Source: Hyphomicrobiaceae bacterium (GTDB lineage Bacteria > Pseudomonadota > Alphaproteobacteria > Rhizobiales > Hyphomicrobiaceae). Taken from it: a stretch of 64,000 nt of DNA. How positions within the stretch are numbered: position 1 is the stretch's first letter; each line of letters opens with the position of its first letter. Position numbers and translations under genes: made by a program. Below, in pieces: positions 18,019 to 26,942 of the stretch. The notes under the pieces are model-generated. The model worked only from the letters and a program-made list of their open reading frames with translations. It ran no database searches and had not been told where the DNA came from. Where the stretch lies: positions 248,001-312,000 of the forward strand of contig JAGRKV010000051.1 of the NCBI GenBank assembly GCA_020442165.1, given 5' to 3'.

Positions 18019-18518
18019 GCGAGCAGAAGATCAAGCTTCTGCGCGTCATCCGGTTCGACAGGAGCGATGCAGCGGTGTTTGAGACTATGGCTGAGGCCGA
18101 CGAGTGGGCGGTGTCTGGGGCGTTTGCCTTTGCCCATCTCGACGCAGCGGAGTTGTCTGGCAAGACCCGACAGGCCTTTGCAAATGGCTTTCTGGGAACG
18201 GCGAGCTTTGGCCGCTCCACGTTCGTCGTGATTGGTGAAGCTGGTACTGCCGACCGCGACGAGATCGTCTACCGCCTGGCACGCCACTTCGTTGCGCATT
18301 ATGGCGCGCCTGATCTGGATGCGGCGCTGCCGGCCGCGGAAGAAGAAGTGGCCTTCGCACAGTCCCTGGCTCGCGATCAGCCGATCAATACCGTTCTCAC
18401 CGTTCGCCGCGTGCTGAGCGCGGATGGAACGATCAAGGAAGAGTTCCGCACCATCCGCCCGCCCGCGGGCGAGCCGCTGCACGCGCGAATCTGGACGATT
18501 GAAAACGATGACCCATGA
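18015..18518 (+). CDS. DUF6505-family protein
   Basis: A 167-residue protein without signal peptide or membrane segment. It overlaps the preceding ligase-like gene by four bases and the following one by 11, so all three are translationally coupled. The sequence shows an alpha/beta pattern with LARHFVAHYGAPDLDAA in the middle. I assign it to DUF6505 from context and general resemblance; no activity is known. Its constant company with formate dehydrogenase genes implies a maturation role, by inference. Confidence 0.7.
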   Translation: MSEQKIKLLRVIRFDRSDAAVFETMAEADEWAVSGAFAFAHLDAAELSGKTRQAFANGFLGTASFGRSTFVVIGEAGTADRDEIVYRLARHFVAHYGAPDLDAALPAAEEEVAFAQSLARDQPINTVLTVRRVLSADGTIKEEFRTIRPPAGEPLHARIWTIENDDP

Positions 18519-19524
18519 ATTCTGGAAGTCCGCCGGCATGCATCTGCTTGAGAGCGGGCCTGAGGGGTGGCTCACGGTCACGCCAGATTTCATACGTGCC
18601 TATCTGATGCGGCCTGAGATCCATCCGATCGAGGATTCGTGCGCGCAAGAAGTGGCGTTGCACGACAGGCTGATGGAAAGCCCGGCGGCGGTCGTCGACG
18701 ACAAGGAGATCGGCGCAATAGCCGATGCCGACGCGGCGGAGAACTACCGCATGTTTCTGGCATTCCGGGCGCGACTTCTGGAATCGCGGACCATCGAAGG
18801 CACATATCTGGGGCTCGTGCGCCGCCCAGACCGGCGCGTGCCCTCGGTTTTTGTGGACCAGCTCGTCCATATCATTGCGCGCAACATACTGAAGGACGTC
18901 GGTGATCCACTGCGGCTGCGTGCCGCTGAACTTCTGTTCCGGGAGCAGACGGTGTCGACGGATGGAGGACGCATTCTGCTTGCCGATGATGAGATCGTGG
19001 ATTTGCAGAAGCATGCCTTGCAGGAGACCGGTCTTGGACAACTGCTGGCAGAGACCGGCACGCCACAGCGGACCGTGACGCTCGATGTGCTGGGCGAAGA
19101 CAACGCGGAAATCTATTGGTCGCGTTCGGACCGCTTCGATACGGTCATCGACCTGCGCTTCGGCCAACCAGCAATCGATGCGTTGGCTCGCGTCATCGAA
19201 GCCTGGCTGGAGCATCTGATGCGCGTCGAAGTTCGGGTCGAGCCGCGTCAGCGCATCGAGGATACGGATTGGCGCTGGCACATCGGGCTGGATCAGCAAT
19301 CCAACGCAATACTCAACGCGCTTTATCGCGACGAGCCGCCCCCACCGGGTGCCATGGAGCAGCTCGTGGCGCTATTCCGCATGCGCATTCTCGATGACCG
19401 CCTGGTCATCGACCGGGTCAAGGGCCGGCCGATATATCTGGGGCTGGCCATGAGCGACGACAACAAGGTGCGCATGAAGCCCCACAATCTGCTCGTCAAT
19501 CTGCCACTTGCGGCACAGAGCTGA
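18508..19524 (+). CDS. DUF6352-family protein
   Basis: The 338-residue cytoplasmic protein begins HEFWKSAGMHLLE and runs without membrane segments or cysteine motifs. It is the last gene of the plus-strand fdh accessory run and ends convergent to the polyferredoxin gene. I recognise it as the DUF6352 protein of alphaproteobacterial formate dehydrogenase loci; no biochemical function is assigned. The length and coupling to the DUF6505 gene suggest that the two act together. Confidence 0.72.
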   Translation: MTHEFWKSAGMHLLESGPEGWLTVTPDFIRAYLMRPEIHPIEDSCAQEVALHDRLMESPAAVVDDKEIGAIADADAAENYRMFLAFRARLLESRTIEGTYLGLVRRPDRRVPSVFVDQLVHIIARNILKDVGDPLRLRAAELLFREQTVSTDGGRILLADDEIVDLQKHALQETGLGQLLAETGTPQRTVTLDVLGEDNAEIYWSRSDRFDTVIDLRFGQPAIDALARVIEAWLEHLMRVEVRVEPRQRIEDTDWRWHIGLDQQSNAILNALYRDEPPPPGAMEQLVALFRMRILDDRLVIDRVKGRPIYLGLAMSDDNKVRMKPHNLLVNLPLAAQS

Positions 19525-19551
19525 TTCCCTGGGCAGGCATCAGCCCAGGAA
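19525..19551. terminator. bidirectional hairpin between convergent genes
   Basis: TTCCCTGGGC (19525-19534) pairs with GCCCAGGAA (19543-19551) around an eight-base loop, with one bulged base. It sits between the DUF6352 gene and the polyferredoxin gene and overlaps the latter's last codons. No T-run is present on either strand. Confidence 0.35.
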
Positions 19552-21600
19552 GTCGTCAGGCTTGCGGGGCTTGCCGTCCTTCAGCGGTTCGGTCCGATCG
19601 GCGAGATAATCGTCCGTCGTGCGGACACGGGGCCGCTCGCCACCCCTGAAGGGATCATCAGAAGCATTTGCCATGGCTGTTACGCGGCACGAATCGCACA
19701 TCTGGATGATTGCGAGCTGGGCCTCGTTGGGAAACATCGAATGGGAGCGGAGCCGCTCCGTCACCCGTTCGATCATCTTGCGCGCACCGAATGGCTTGCC
19801 GCACGAGATGCAGTTGAAAGGTTCTTCGCCATTGAGCACCTGCCGGTCGAGGGCCCTAGTGGTGAAATCGTAACGCGGCTCCAGCGTGATGACCTTTTCA
19901 GGACAGGTCGCGCGGCAGATGCCGCATTGCACGCAGGCATTCTCGACGAAACTGACTTCGGGGCGTTCGGCGTTGTCGCCAAGCGCGCCGGTCGGGCAGG
20001 CTCCGACACAGGCAAGGCAGAGCGTGCAGCCGTTCGCATCGATAGCAATGCGCCCGTAGGGTGCTCCGTTCGGAAGGGCTATCGTGTCCTGAGGTTTCGG
20101 CGCACCGGCATGCAATGTCGTCAGCGTGAGGCGTGCAGTCTCCCGCTTCGCCCCTGAAACCGCAAAGCGATTGGACGGCATTGCGGCTAGGCGAGGCAGT
20201 TCATCGAGCGTGGCGGCGGCTACAAAGGGATCGCGTTCGGACAGGACGCGCAGGCGGGGGCCTGCATATCCCAGCCGATCGAGGATGTGGGTTGCAAGCT
20301 CCGTCTGGGTCTCCAGTGCGGCAAGCTCAGCGGGGTGATCGGGTGGCGCCAGCACGACGACTTGTTCGGCGCCGAGCGCCAGCAAGCCCAACAGGGTTTC
20401 ATGGCCGAGCTGCAGGACGGAATTCAGATCGAGCGGAATGATGTTGATGGGCAGGCCTTCTCCAAAGCGTGCAATGGCATCGATGGTTTCACGGCCCTTC
20501 CTCTCGTCGTGGACGAGCATGACCGGGCGCTTGCCACCGGCGCGCTCGTAGGCATCGAGCATCGCCACGGCACGGGCCAGGATGTCCTCGCGGTGGGGAT
20601 AGGCGTAGCTTGCCGCGCCGGTTGGGCAGACGGCTGCGCAGTTGCCGCAACCGCCGCAGATGGCAGCGTCAATCGATACGCCGTCGACGTTGGGTGCGAT
20701 GGCGCCAAGCGGGCAGTTGTCGAGGCAGTTGCTGCATCCGACCTTGCCAGAGCGTGCATGTGCGCAGATTGCTGCGTTGTAGGAAACATAGACCGGCTTT
20801 TCGAATTCACCGATCATGTCGGAGAGTTCGAAGAGTGCATCCGAAAGCGATGTCGCGTCATCAGGCTTGACGGCGAAGTAACCATCGCGACGCTCATGCG
20901 CGCTGAACAAGGGCGATTTACCCGACAGATCTAGGATCAAGTCGCAGGTGGATTTGGCGCCATCGCGCGGCATTGCAAATTGAAGCGTGTCGCGCGAAGA
21001 GGGGAGCACGGCCGCGTAGCCGTCGACTTCAATCTGGAATGCACCCAGATGACCGCTGGCGCTCTTGATGCGTCCCTTCGCGATCGGTGCGGTAATGAGA
21101 GATGGCGGCAATGCATCAGTGCTATCGGTCAACAGGACGGTGACGTCGAGGCGCGTTGCAAGTCTAGCCGCCGCCGCAAGGGCGTGTTCGCCCGGACCGT
21201 AAACAAGGCAGACGCCATCGGACTTGAGCGTCATCTGATTGGCGGGTGCGGAAACATGCGTGGCGCCGGCAATGAGAGCGGCCATCTTGGGCGTGGCCGC
21301 CGACTTGCTCGCGCACCATCCTGCGTTTTCGCGAATGTTCGTAAACCGCAGCGTTAGATCGGTATCAGCCTGTTCTTCGGCGACTTCACGGAAGAGGGGA
21401 GCCTCCTGCGTGCATGCGACGTGGACGATGCCGCCTGAACGTGCTGCGGCCTCGAAACTTGTCAGGCCAGCGCGGCAAAGCTCGGTATGAACCGGAATTG
21501 CATGCTGGTATGCCAGCCCTTGGGCGAGAGCCTTTGCATCGATGTCCATGCTGCGCTGGCAACTGCAAACAAGCAGCGTTTCTGGTCGCTTCTCTTTCAT
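19540..21600 (-). CDS. multi-cluster 4Fe-4S polyferredoxin of the fdh locus
   Basis: The 686-residue cytoplasmic protein holds four ferredoxin-type motifs in two pairs (about residues 289-325 and 525-566), each CxxCxxC...CP or close to it, plus two CxxC pairs at 597/600 and 635/638 and a Cys-Ser-Cys near the start. The stretch at about 350-470 looks like an MvhD/HdrA-associated alpha/beta fold without its usual cysteines. It probably shuttles electrons or serves cofactor assembly for the formate dehydrogenase. It is divergent from the DUF3305 gene. The exact role is unknown. Confidence 0.85.
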   Translation of the reverse strand: MKEKRPETLLVCSCQRSMDIDAKALAQGLAYQHAIPVHTELCRAGLTSFEAAARSGGIVHVACTQEAPLFREVAEEQADTDLTLRFTNIRENAGWCASKSAATPKMAALIAGATHVSAPANQMTLKSDGVCLVYGPGEHALAAAARLATRLDVTVLLTDSTDALPPSLITAPIAKGRIKSASGHLGAFQIEVDGYAAVLPSSRDTLQFAMPRDGAKSTCDLILDLSGKSPLFSAHERRDGYFAVKPDDATSLSDALFELSDMIGEFEKPVYVSYNAAICAHARSGKVGCSNCLDNCPLGAIAPNVDGVSIDAAICGGCGNCAAVCPTGAASYAYPHREDILARAVAMLDAYERAGGKRPVMLVHDERKGRETIDAIARFGEGLPINIIPLDLNSVLQLGHETLLGLLALGAEQVVVLAPPDHPAELAALETQTELATHILDRLGYAGPRLRVLSERDPFVAAATLDELPRLAAMPSNRFAVSGAKRETARLTLTTLHAGAPKPQDTIALPNGAPYGRIAIDANGCTLCLACVGACPTGALGDNAERPEVSFVENACVQCGICRATCPEKVITLEPRYDFTTRALDRQVLNGEEPFNCISCGKPFGARKMIERVTERLRSHSMFPNEAQLAIIQMCDSCRVTAMANASDDPFRGGERPRVRTTDDYLADRTEPLKDGKPRKPDDFLG

Positions 21601-21740
21601 CTCTTCTCCGGCGCTTCGAGGCGGTGTGCCTATGGGCCATCCATCACCAAGTGCCTCTGATATAAGGCATTGGTACTGCCAGCTTCCTGTATTATAAACT
21701 TTAGTATGGCCCTGTAAGGGGCTGTCGGGCTGGAGGATAC

Positions 21741-22325
21741 ATGTCGGCTGAATTCACTATTCCGGTGGGGGTTGTCGTGGCACGGGAAAAGATCGATCAT
21801 CCGTGGCAGGAGTACCGCTGGCGTTCGATCGGAGTGTTCCTGGATGCTCCCGAAAAAGCTGACTGGCGACCACTCATGAAGCAAGGCCCCGCCGCGCACT
21901 ACCATGCAGCCACGGTTCCTCTCGTCCTGCATCGCAAAGAGACAATGTCCTATCAGGTTAATCTCGCCAACGGTGAGCCGTCTATCTATGTCGTGCTGCG
22001 CGAGGATCACGACGCCGACTCTGGTCATCCGGTCAGCGTCCATGCAGTAACGGCATCACCGTTTGAAGCGCAGACCTATGGCGAGATGGCATTCGACACC
22101 GTCGACCGGGTGCAGATGCCGGAACGACTCGTTTCAATCATCAAGGCGTTTATTGCCGAGCACCCGATGGATGAGGCGTTCGTGAAACGGCAGCGCCAGC
22201 CGCATGTGGCAAAGGATGAACCACATGCGTTTGGTCAAGAGCCGATCGTGATCCTGCGCGAACGGATGGCTGGGCGGACATTGCGCGACAGCCGCGGTAA
22301 ACCGCGCGGTGAAGAGCCGTCGTGA
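21741..22325 (+). CDS. DUF3305-family protein
   Basis: A 194-residue soluble protein starting with PVGVVVAREKIDHPW, the usual opening of DUF3305 proteins, which are found next to molybdenum or formate dehydrogenase genes. GGAGG lies five bases before ATG 21741. The C-terminal third is polar and probably flexible. It is the first gene of the run DUF3305-DUF3306-mobA-mobB. The function is unknown, but the context points to cofactor delivery or FDH maturation. Confidence 0.82.
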   Translation: MSAEFTIPVGVVVAREKIDHPWQEYRWRSIGVFLDAPEKADWRPLMKQGPAAHYHAATVPLVLHRKETMSYQVNLANGEPSIYVVLREDHDADSGHPVSVHAVTASPFEAQTYGEMAFDTVDRVQMPERLVSIIKAFIAEHPMDEAFVKRQRQPHVAKDEPHAFGQEPIVILRERMAGRTLRDSRGKPRGEEPS

Positions 22326-22350
22326 ACATCAGGCGAGGTCTGGTCCCATA

Positions 22351-23193
22351 ATGCCCACGTCTTCGGACGAGAGTTTCTTCGCGCGCTGGTCGCGGCTGAA
22401 GCAAGATCCAGCGACGCGCGATGGCGCGACAACCGTTCCCGTCGGTCCGCATGGCGATGTGGAGCCGGGCAGAGATCGTGCACTTGCGGACGGCGCTCCG
22501 CGCAACGAGGAGTCCGGCTGCGACGTGAACGCCGAGGCCGGCGACGGTGTGACGGGCGGTGGTGGTGCAGCGGGCGGGGCCGAGGAGCAAGCTCGAAGTG
22601 CTGAGGCAGTACCCGACTTCTCGCAGATTGATTTTGAAGCACTCACTTTCGATTCCGACTACACGCAGTTCATGGGAAAGAATGTTCCGCGCGACGTGCA
22701 GAACAAGGCACTGCGGCAGCTTTGGCTATCCAATCCGGTGCTGGCGAACATGGATGGTCTCGACGACTACTGCGAGGACTATACGGATGCAGCGATGGTG
22801 CCGGTCGGAGGCATCAAGACCGCATACCGGATCGGGAAGGGCTTCCTCTCCGATTCAGAGGTGGCGGAGTGGGAAAAGCTCGGGCGGCCTGCCGAGAAAG
22901 TTGTCGCTGAAGCGGACGCCGATGCTGCCGATGCCGAGGCCGTCTTGTCATCCGAATCGGGTGAAGTGGTTGCCCTTGCGGATGATGTCGCGGTAGGCGA
23001 AGCGGGTGACACTGGTTCGGCTAGCGCACTTACCGATGAGGCTGGCTGTCCGGGTGCTGCATGTGCGGCAGCGGTGAAGCAGGAAGAACAGGCCGCGCTG
23101 GACGCTTATGACCGGGCGGAGGCATCCTCATCGCAAGATGGTGGCGCTGATGGAACGTCGCGTCCTGGTGGCGAAGGCTTGTCGACAACGTGA
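22351..23193 (+). CDS. DUF3306-family protein
   Basis: The 280-residue protein begins with the DUF3306 signature FFARWSRLK and carries the conserved DFSQIDFEALTFDSDYT and LRQLWLSNPVLAN core (about 90-150). About 60 residues after the start and the last 100 are Ala/Glu/Asp-rich and look disordered. It always travels with DUF3305 near molybdoenzyme genes; no activity is known. Its stop overlaps the GTG of mobA, so it is translationally coupled to molybdenum cofactor modification. Confidence 0.82.
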   Translation: MPTSSDESFFARWSRLKQDPATRDGATTVPVGPHGDVEPGRDRALADGAPRNEESGCDVNAEAGDGVTGGGGAAGGAEEQARSAEAVPDFSQIDFEALTFDSDYTQFMGKNVPRDVQNKALRQLWLSNPVLANMDGLDDYCEDYTDAAMVPVGGIKTAYRIGKGFLSDSEVAEWEKLGRPAEKVVAEADADAADAEAVLSSESGEVVALADDVAVGEAGDTGSASALTDEAGCPGAACAAAVKQEEQAALDAYDRAEASSSQDGGADGTSRPGGEGLSTT

Positions 23194-23867
23194 ACACCGG
23201 CAAGGCCAAGAGCGGTCTATCACACGATAAGATTGTTGGCGTGCTGCTCGCGGGCGGGCAGTCGCGGCGGATGTTCGAGGATGGTCCAGGCAATGGCGAC
23301 AAGGGCCTGCTTGAGATCGGCGGCCGACCGATGCTGGTGCATGTGATGGAGCGACTGGCGCCGCAGGTGTCGCGCATGGTGCTTAATGCCAATGGTGATC
23401 CCGGCAGGTTTGCCGCGTTAGGCTTGCCGCAGGTGGCCGATACGATTGGTGGCCACGTCGGTCCGTTGGCTGGAGTGTTGGCGGGCATGCGCTGGGCAGC
23501 ACGAAACGTCCCCGAAGCCCGGGCCATCGTTACGGTTTCAACCGACGCGCCGTTCATTCCAGACGATCTGGTGGCGCGGCTGGCTGATGCTTTGGCAGCC
23601 AGCGCGGGCGGTGAACGTATCGCGCTGGCCCGTTCCGACGGGCATCTGCATCCCGTTATCGGTCTGTGGCCTGTGCAACTTGCGAACAACCTGGAAGGCG
23701 CTCTTCAGGATGGAGTGAGGAAGGTTCTGGCATGGACCGACCGCCATGGTACGCTAGGTGTCGGCTTTGATCCGGTTGTTGTCGGCGGACATGCTGTCGA
23801 TCCGTTCTTCAATGCCAACACACCTGACGAACTGGCCGAGGCACGGCGCCTTCTGGCGGCGGGATAG
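23190..23867 (+). CDS. mobA: molybdenum cofactor guanylyltransferase
   Basis: This 225-residue enzyme attaches GMP to molybdopterin to make MGD, the cofactor form that FdhA needs. The nucleotide-binding signature LLAGGQSRRM is at about residues 19-28, and the conserved GPLAGVLAGM and TDAPFIP segments follow. Its GTG overlaps the stop of the DUF3306 gene, and mobB follows after 52 bases. The length is within the usual 190-225 range. Confidence 0.93.
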   Translation: MNTGKAKSGLSHDKIVGVLLAGGQSRRMFEDGPGNGDKGLLEIGGRPMLVHVMERLAPQVSRMVLNANGDPGRFAALGLPQVADTIGGHVGPLAGVLAGMRWAARNVPEARAIVTVSTDAPFIPDDLVARLADALAASAGGERIALARSDGHLHPVIGLWPVQLANNLEGALQDGVRKVLAWTDRHGTLGVGFDPVVVGGHAVDPFFNANTPDELAEARRLLAAG

Positions 23868-23919
23868 TCAAGGTGGCCTCTCAACCCCTTCGGGGCGCAC
23901 TGCATGCGGAGAAATGTGC

Positions 23920-24597
23920 GTGACACGATTGCAGTTTCCTGTTCCGGTATTTGGCGTCGCCGGCTGGAAAAAATCCGGCAAGACGACGCTGACCGTGCGC
24001 CTGGTTGAAGAATTCACGCGCCGCGGCCTTAAGGTAGCGACGGTGAAGCATGCTCACCATGCGTTCCAGATCGACGATGGCGAGACCGACAGCGCAAGGC
24101 ATCGTCGTGCGGGAGCAGGCCAGGTCGCCGTCGTTTCAGCGGAGCGCTGGGCGATCGTTACCGAACTCAACGGCGCGCCGGAGCCTAATTTCGAGGAAGT
24201 CCTGGCGGCGCTGGAGCCGGCGGATCTGGTCATCGTCGAAGGCTACAAGTCGGCGCCGATACCCAAGATCGAAGCACGGCGGCTGGCTTCTTTCACGCGG
24301 CGTCCGCTGGCAAGCGAAGATTCAAATGTCATTGCGATCGCGGCGGACCATGACGTTGACGGCGGCGGTCTTCCGGTTTTCAGTCTCGACGATATTTCGC
24401 AGATGGCGGATCTGATCGACAAGACGATCGGCCCCCTGGAGGGCCGCGTGGCGCGGGCGGCGGCTGATGCAACGCACGCCATAGGTTCGGGCGAAGCACA
24501 ATTGCTATCAACGCCCGGGCGATCCTTACAAGGACCGGAAAGAGAAGCGTTCGTTGCGCCCAAGCCCGATGATGGCGGCGAGACGCTGGACGGCTGA
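23920..24597 (+). CDS. mobB: molybdopterin-guanine dinucleotide biosynthesis adapter protein
   Basis: A 225-residue GTP-binding partner of MobA. The P-loop GWKKSGKTT lies near the N-terminus (about 11-19), followed by VATVKHAHH, with the metal-type histidines of the family, and VIVEGYKS. The C-terminal 50 residues extend beyond the usual MobB length of about 175 and are low in complexity. GTG 23920 has a GGAGA site seven bases ahead; ATG 23914 is too close to it. Confidence 0.9.
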   Translation: MTRLQFPVPVFGVAGWKKSGKTTLTVRLVEEFTRRGLKVATVKHAHHAFQIDDGETDSARHRRAGAGQVAVVSAERWAIVTELNGAPEPNFEEVLAALEPADLVIVEGYKSAPIPKIEARRLASFTRRPLASEDSNVIAIAADHDVDGGGLPVFSLDDISQMADLIDKTIGPLEGRVARAAADATHAIGSGEAQLLSTPGRSLQGPEREAFVAPKPDDGGETLDG

Positions 24598-24604
24598 CAT
24601 TGCG

Positions 24605-24642
24605 TTTTTATTGGTTTGAGGGTTTTTTATTGGTTTGAGGGT
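24605..24642 (+). repeat. exact 19-base tandem repeat
   Basis: The unit TTTTTATTGGTTTGAGGGT occurs twice without mismatch (24605-24623 and 24624-24642) in the gap after mobB. Each copy carries the GAGGG that serves as ribosome site; only the second copy is correctly spaced, seven bases from the next start. Confidence 0.9.
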
Positions 24643-24648
24643 TGGTGA

Positions 24649-25563
24649 ATGCTTTCTGTTATGAAGATTGCAGTTGCGGTGTTTGCAGCGGCACTTTTCC
24701 GATGCGGAACGGCTGCTGCCGGCGATCCGCGATTGCCAGCAGGCGAGGACCCGGGCGGGACTGCGATTGCACTTGTCGGAGGCGGGGTCGACTACACGTC
24801 AGCCAAGATTGCACCCAGGGTCGCGCGCGACGGCGAGGCTGAGCTGATCGGCTGGGATCTGATCGACAACGATCGCACGCCTTATGCTTCGGGTGGAGGC
24901 GCGACTGACGCCGCCAGCTCCGATAATTCGACGGCGTTGGCAGAAATGATGCTGGCGACCTACGCGAAGGGGCGTCTCGTACCGGTTCGCGTGCCGGCGG
25001 GAAACCCCGAGGCGCTGGCCAGGGCGATAGCCTTCGTCGCAAGCACGCCGGCTCGTGTCGTTGCGATCACCCAACAACTCGAAAACTCTAACATGCGGAT
25101 GGTCATCCGGCAGGCGGCTGAGCGGTTCAAGGATCGTGTGTTCATTGTTGCTGCCGATATGGCGGGTTTGTCCGCTGGACCGGGTGCCGCGGCAAAGGCC
25201 GGCACCTCGCCTCCTGTCCCGTCTCCCGACGTATCGCTCATGAACCTTGGGAATGTGCTGGTGGTGATGGCATTTGCCGATGCCCAAGGGAAAGCTGCTG
25301 GTCAGATCAGTGTTGTGTCCGACGTTGTCGTGATGGCGCGTGGCGGCTCGATGTTCGGCGGGCTTGTCGGCGGTTCACCACGCAACGGTGGCGAGGCGGT
25401 GGCTCTTGCGGCCGCATCGGTTGCCTGCCAGGGACACGGGCGGGAGGCTCTGGTGGGGTCTGCCGCCAAGGCAGCCACGCTCGATGCGGCAAGGCCAATG
25501 GCGCAGACGCCGGCCGTGCGTGCCCTCGATCCGATGTGCTGGTACGGCGGCGTACGCTTTTGA
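24649..25563 (+). CDS. secreted subtilase-like protein lacking catalytic residues
   Basis: The 304-residue protein has a signal peptide (about 1-24) and then follows the subtilase order: ALVGGGVDYT at about 41-50 where active enzymes have a D-[ST]-G-V-D-Y strand (catalytic Asp replaced by Gly44), DNSTALA at 92-98 where GHGTHVA is expected (His replaced by Asn93), and a late GGS...AVALAAA segment recalling the GTS..A region. It is therefore probably a non-catalytic scaffold or binding protein. It follows mobB and belongs to the fdh locus by position. The subtilase assignment is my inference from motif order. Confidence 0.6.
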   Translation: MLSVMKIAVAVFAAALFRCGTAAAGDPRLPAGEDPGGTAIALVGGGVDYTSAKIAPRVARDGEAELIGWDLIDNDRTPYASGGGATDAASSDNSTALAEMMLATYAKGRLVPVRVPAGNPEALARAIAFVASTPARVVAITQQLENSNMRMVIRQAAERFKDRVFIVAADMAGLSAGPGAAAKAGTSPPVPSPDVSLMNLGNVLVVMAFADAQGKAAGQISVVSDVVVMARGGSMFGGLVGGSPRNGGEAVALAAASVACQGHGREALVGSAAKAATLDAARPMAQTPAVRALDPMCWYGGVRF

Positions 25564-25586
25564 GATACTGCCGGTGCTGACAATTT

Positions 25587-25895
25587 TCAGGCGTCGCCGC
25601 TGGCGGGTTCCAGGCCTGGGTCGGCCAAGTGCTGGCGCAGCATTTCGCGATATTCATCGGTCATGGTCTTTACGAATTCCTCGTGGTTTTCCACCTGGAG
25701 AACCGCCTTGGCAACGTGTGCGTTATAGCGGGCTGCGGCCCACAGAAACGCCATGTGCAGATCCGTTGCGGGCACGCGCTGGTTCTCGCGGTTGGCAAGG
25801 TCTATGAATTTTGCGGCGAGGTTCAGGAAAGCAGTCGTGTCGAGCACGCCCTCCTTGCGCAGCGCGCGGCGCTCCTGGCGTTTGGTTGGCGGCAT
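25587..25895 (-). CDS. DUF3144-family protein
   Basis: The 102-residue cytoplasmic protein carries the DUF3144 core FLNLAAKFIDLAN...MAFLWAAARYNAHVAK, with the conserved AAARYNA helix at about residues 55-61. It starts at ATG 25895 behind GGGAG; the longer frame upstream is not supported. It is convergent to the subtilase-like gene and divergent from fdhD. The function is unknown. Confidence 0.8.
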   Translation of the reverse strand: MPPTKRQERRALRKEGVLDTTAFLNLAAKFIDLANRENQRVPATDLHMAFLWAAARYNAHVAKAVLQVENHEEFVKTMTDEYREMLRQHLADPGLEPASGDA

Positions 25896-26039
25896 TCGTG
25901 GCTCCCATTGTGTAAAATTCCGGGGCAGTGTGCGGATGGCGTTGCGGGATGTCCAGGACATCCGCCGCAACAGACCACCATTGGCGATGGGGCGCGCGGC
26001 TGCATCAGCAGATGAGTGAAGCATGAAGGAGCGCTTTGC

Positions 26040-26942
26040 GTGAACGAATTCGAGGTGAGGCCGACGCCTGACGACCCGCGGCTGTCCCGGCACCTGGAGG
26101 GCATCGACCACGAGGGCAACCGCGTGGAGACCGATGTCGTCACCGAGCGGCCGTTGACGCTGTTCCTCAACGCGCGTGAGATCGTGACGATGATGACAAT
26201 CGGCGATCATCCCGACCTACTCGCGGTCGGCTTCCTTTTGAACCAGGGAATGCTGAAGGCGGACGATGTCATAACCGCTATCGACTACGACGAGGACATC
26301 TCGACCGTCGTGGTCCGTACGGAGCGGCAGACCAATTACGAAGAGAAGCTGAAGAAAAAGGTGCAGACGTCAGGCTGCGCACAGGGCACCGTGTTCGGCG
26401 ATCTGATGGAGGAGTTCGACGCGATACGCCTGTCGCCCGAGGCGCGCATTCGTACGTCATGGCTTTATGCGTTGACACGCAAGATCAACACCGAGCCATC
26501 GCTCTATCTGAAGGCTGGCGCAATCCATGGGTGCGTGCTGTGCCAGGAGGACCGGCCACTCGTCTACATGGAGGATGTTGGCCGGCACAACGCCATCGAC
26601 AAGATCGCTGGTTACATGCTGATGAATCGCGTCGCTCCCGGCGACAAGATCTTCTACACGACTGGGCGGCTCACTTCAGAGATGGTCATCAAGTGCGTGA
26701 AGATGGGTATTCCGATTCTTGTTTCGCGGTCAGGCTTCACTGCCTGGGGTGTCGATCTGGCGCGAAAGGCCGGACTGACTCTGATCGGCAGAGCGAGGGG
26801 CAAGCGGTTCCTGGCACTGTCTGGCGCGGAGCGAATCGTTTTCGACGCCGATCTGTCAGCACCCGAACCCGCTGAAGATCGCCGCAGCGTGCGCAAGGGC
26901 AGCCTACAGGATGCTGACGGCATGGATGCCGATGGCGGTTAG
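26040..26942 (+). CDS. fdhD: formate dehydrogenase accessory sulfurtransferase
   Basis: FdhD moves sulfur from a cysteine desulfurase to the bis-MGD of formate dehydrogenase. The family core [11 protein letters not shown] and [12 protein letters not shown] is clear. The sulfur-carrying site differs from E. coli: the usual CxxC loop here reads Cys113-Ala-Gln-Gly, while a CxxC (Cys165-Cys168) appears just before EDVGRHN. The 300-residue frame begins at GTG 26040, eight bases after AAGGAG. It is the last gene of the formate dehydrogenase region. Confidence 0.92.
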   Translation: MNEFEVRPTPDDPRLSRHLEGIDHEGNRVETDVVTERPLTLFLNAREIVTMMTIGDHPDLLAVGFLLNQGMLKADDVITAIDYDEDISTVVVRTERQTNYEEKLKKKVQTSGCAQGTVFGDLMEEFDAIRLSPEARIRTSWLYALTRKINTEPSLYLKAGAIHGCVLCQEDRPLVYMEDVGRHNAIDKIAGYMLMNRVAPGDKIFYTTGRLTSEMVIKCVKMGIPILVSRSGFTAWGVDLARKAGLTLIGRARGKRFLALSGAERIVFDADLSAPEPAEDRRSVRKGSLQDADGMDADGG

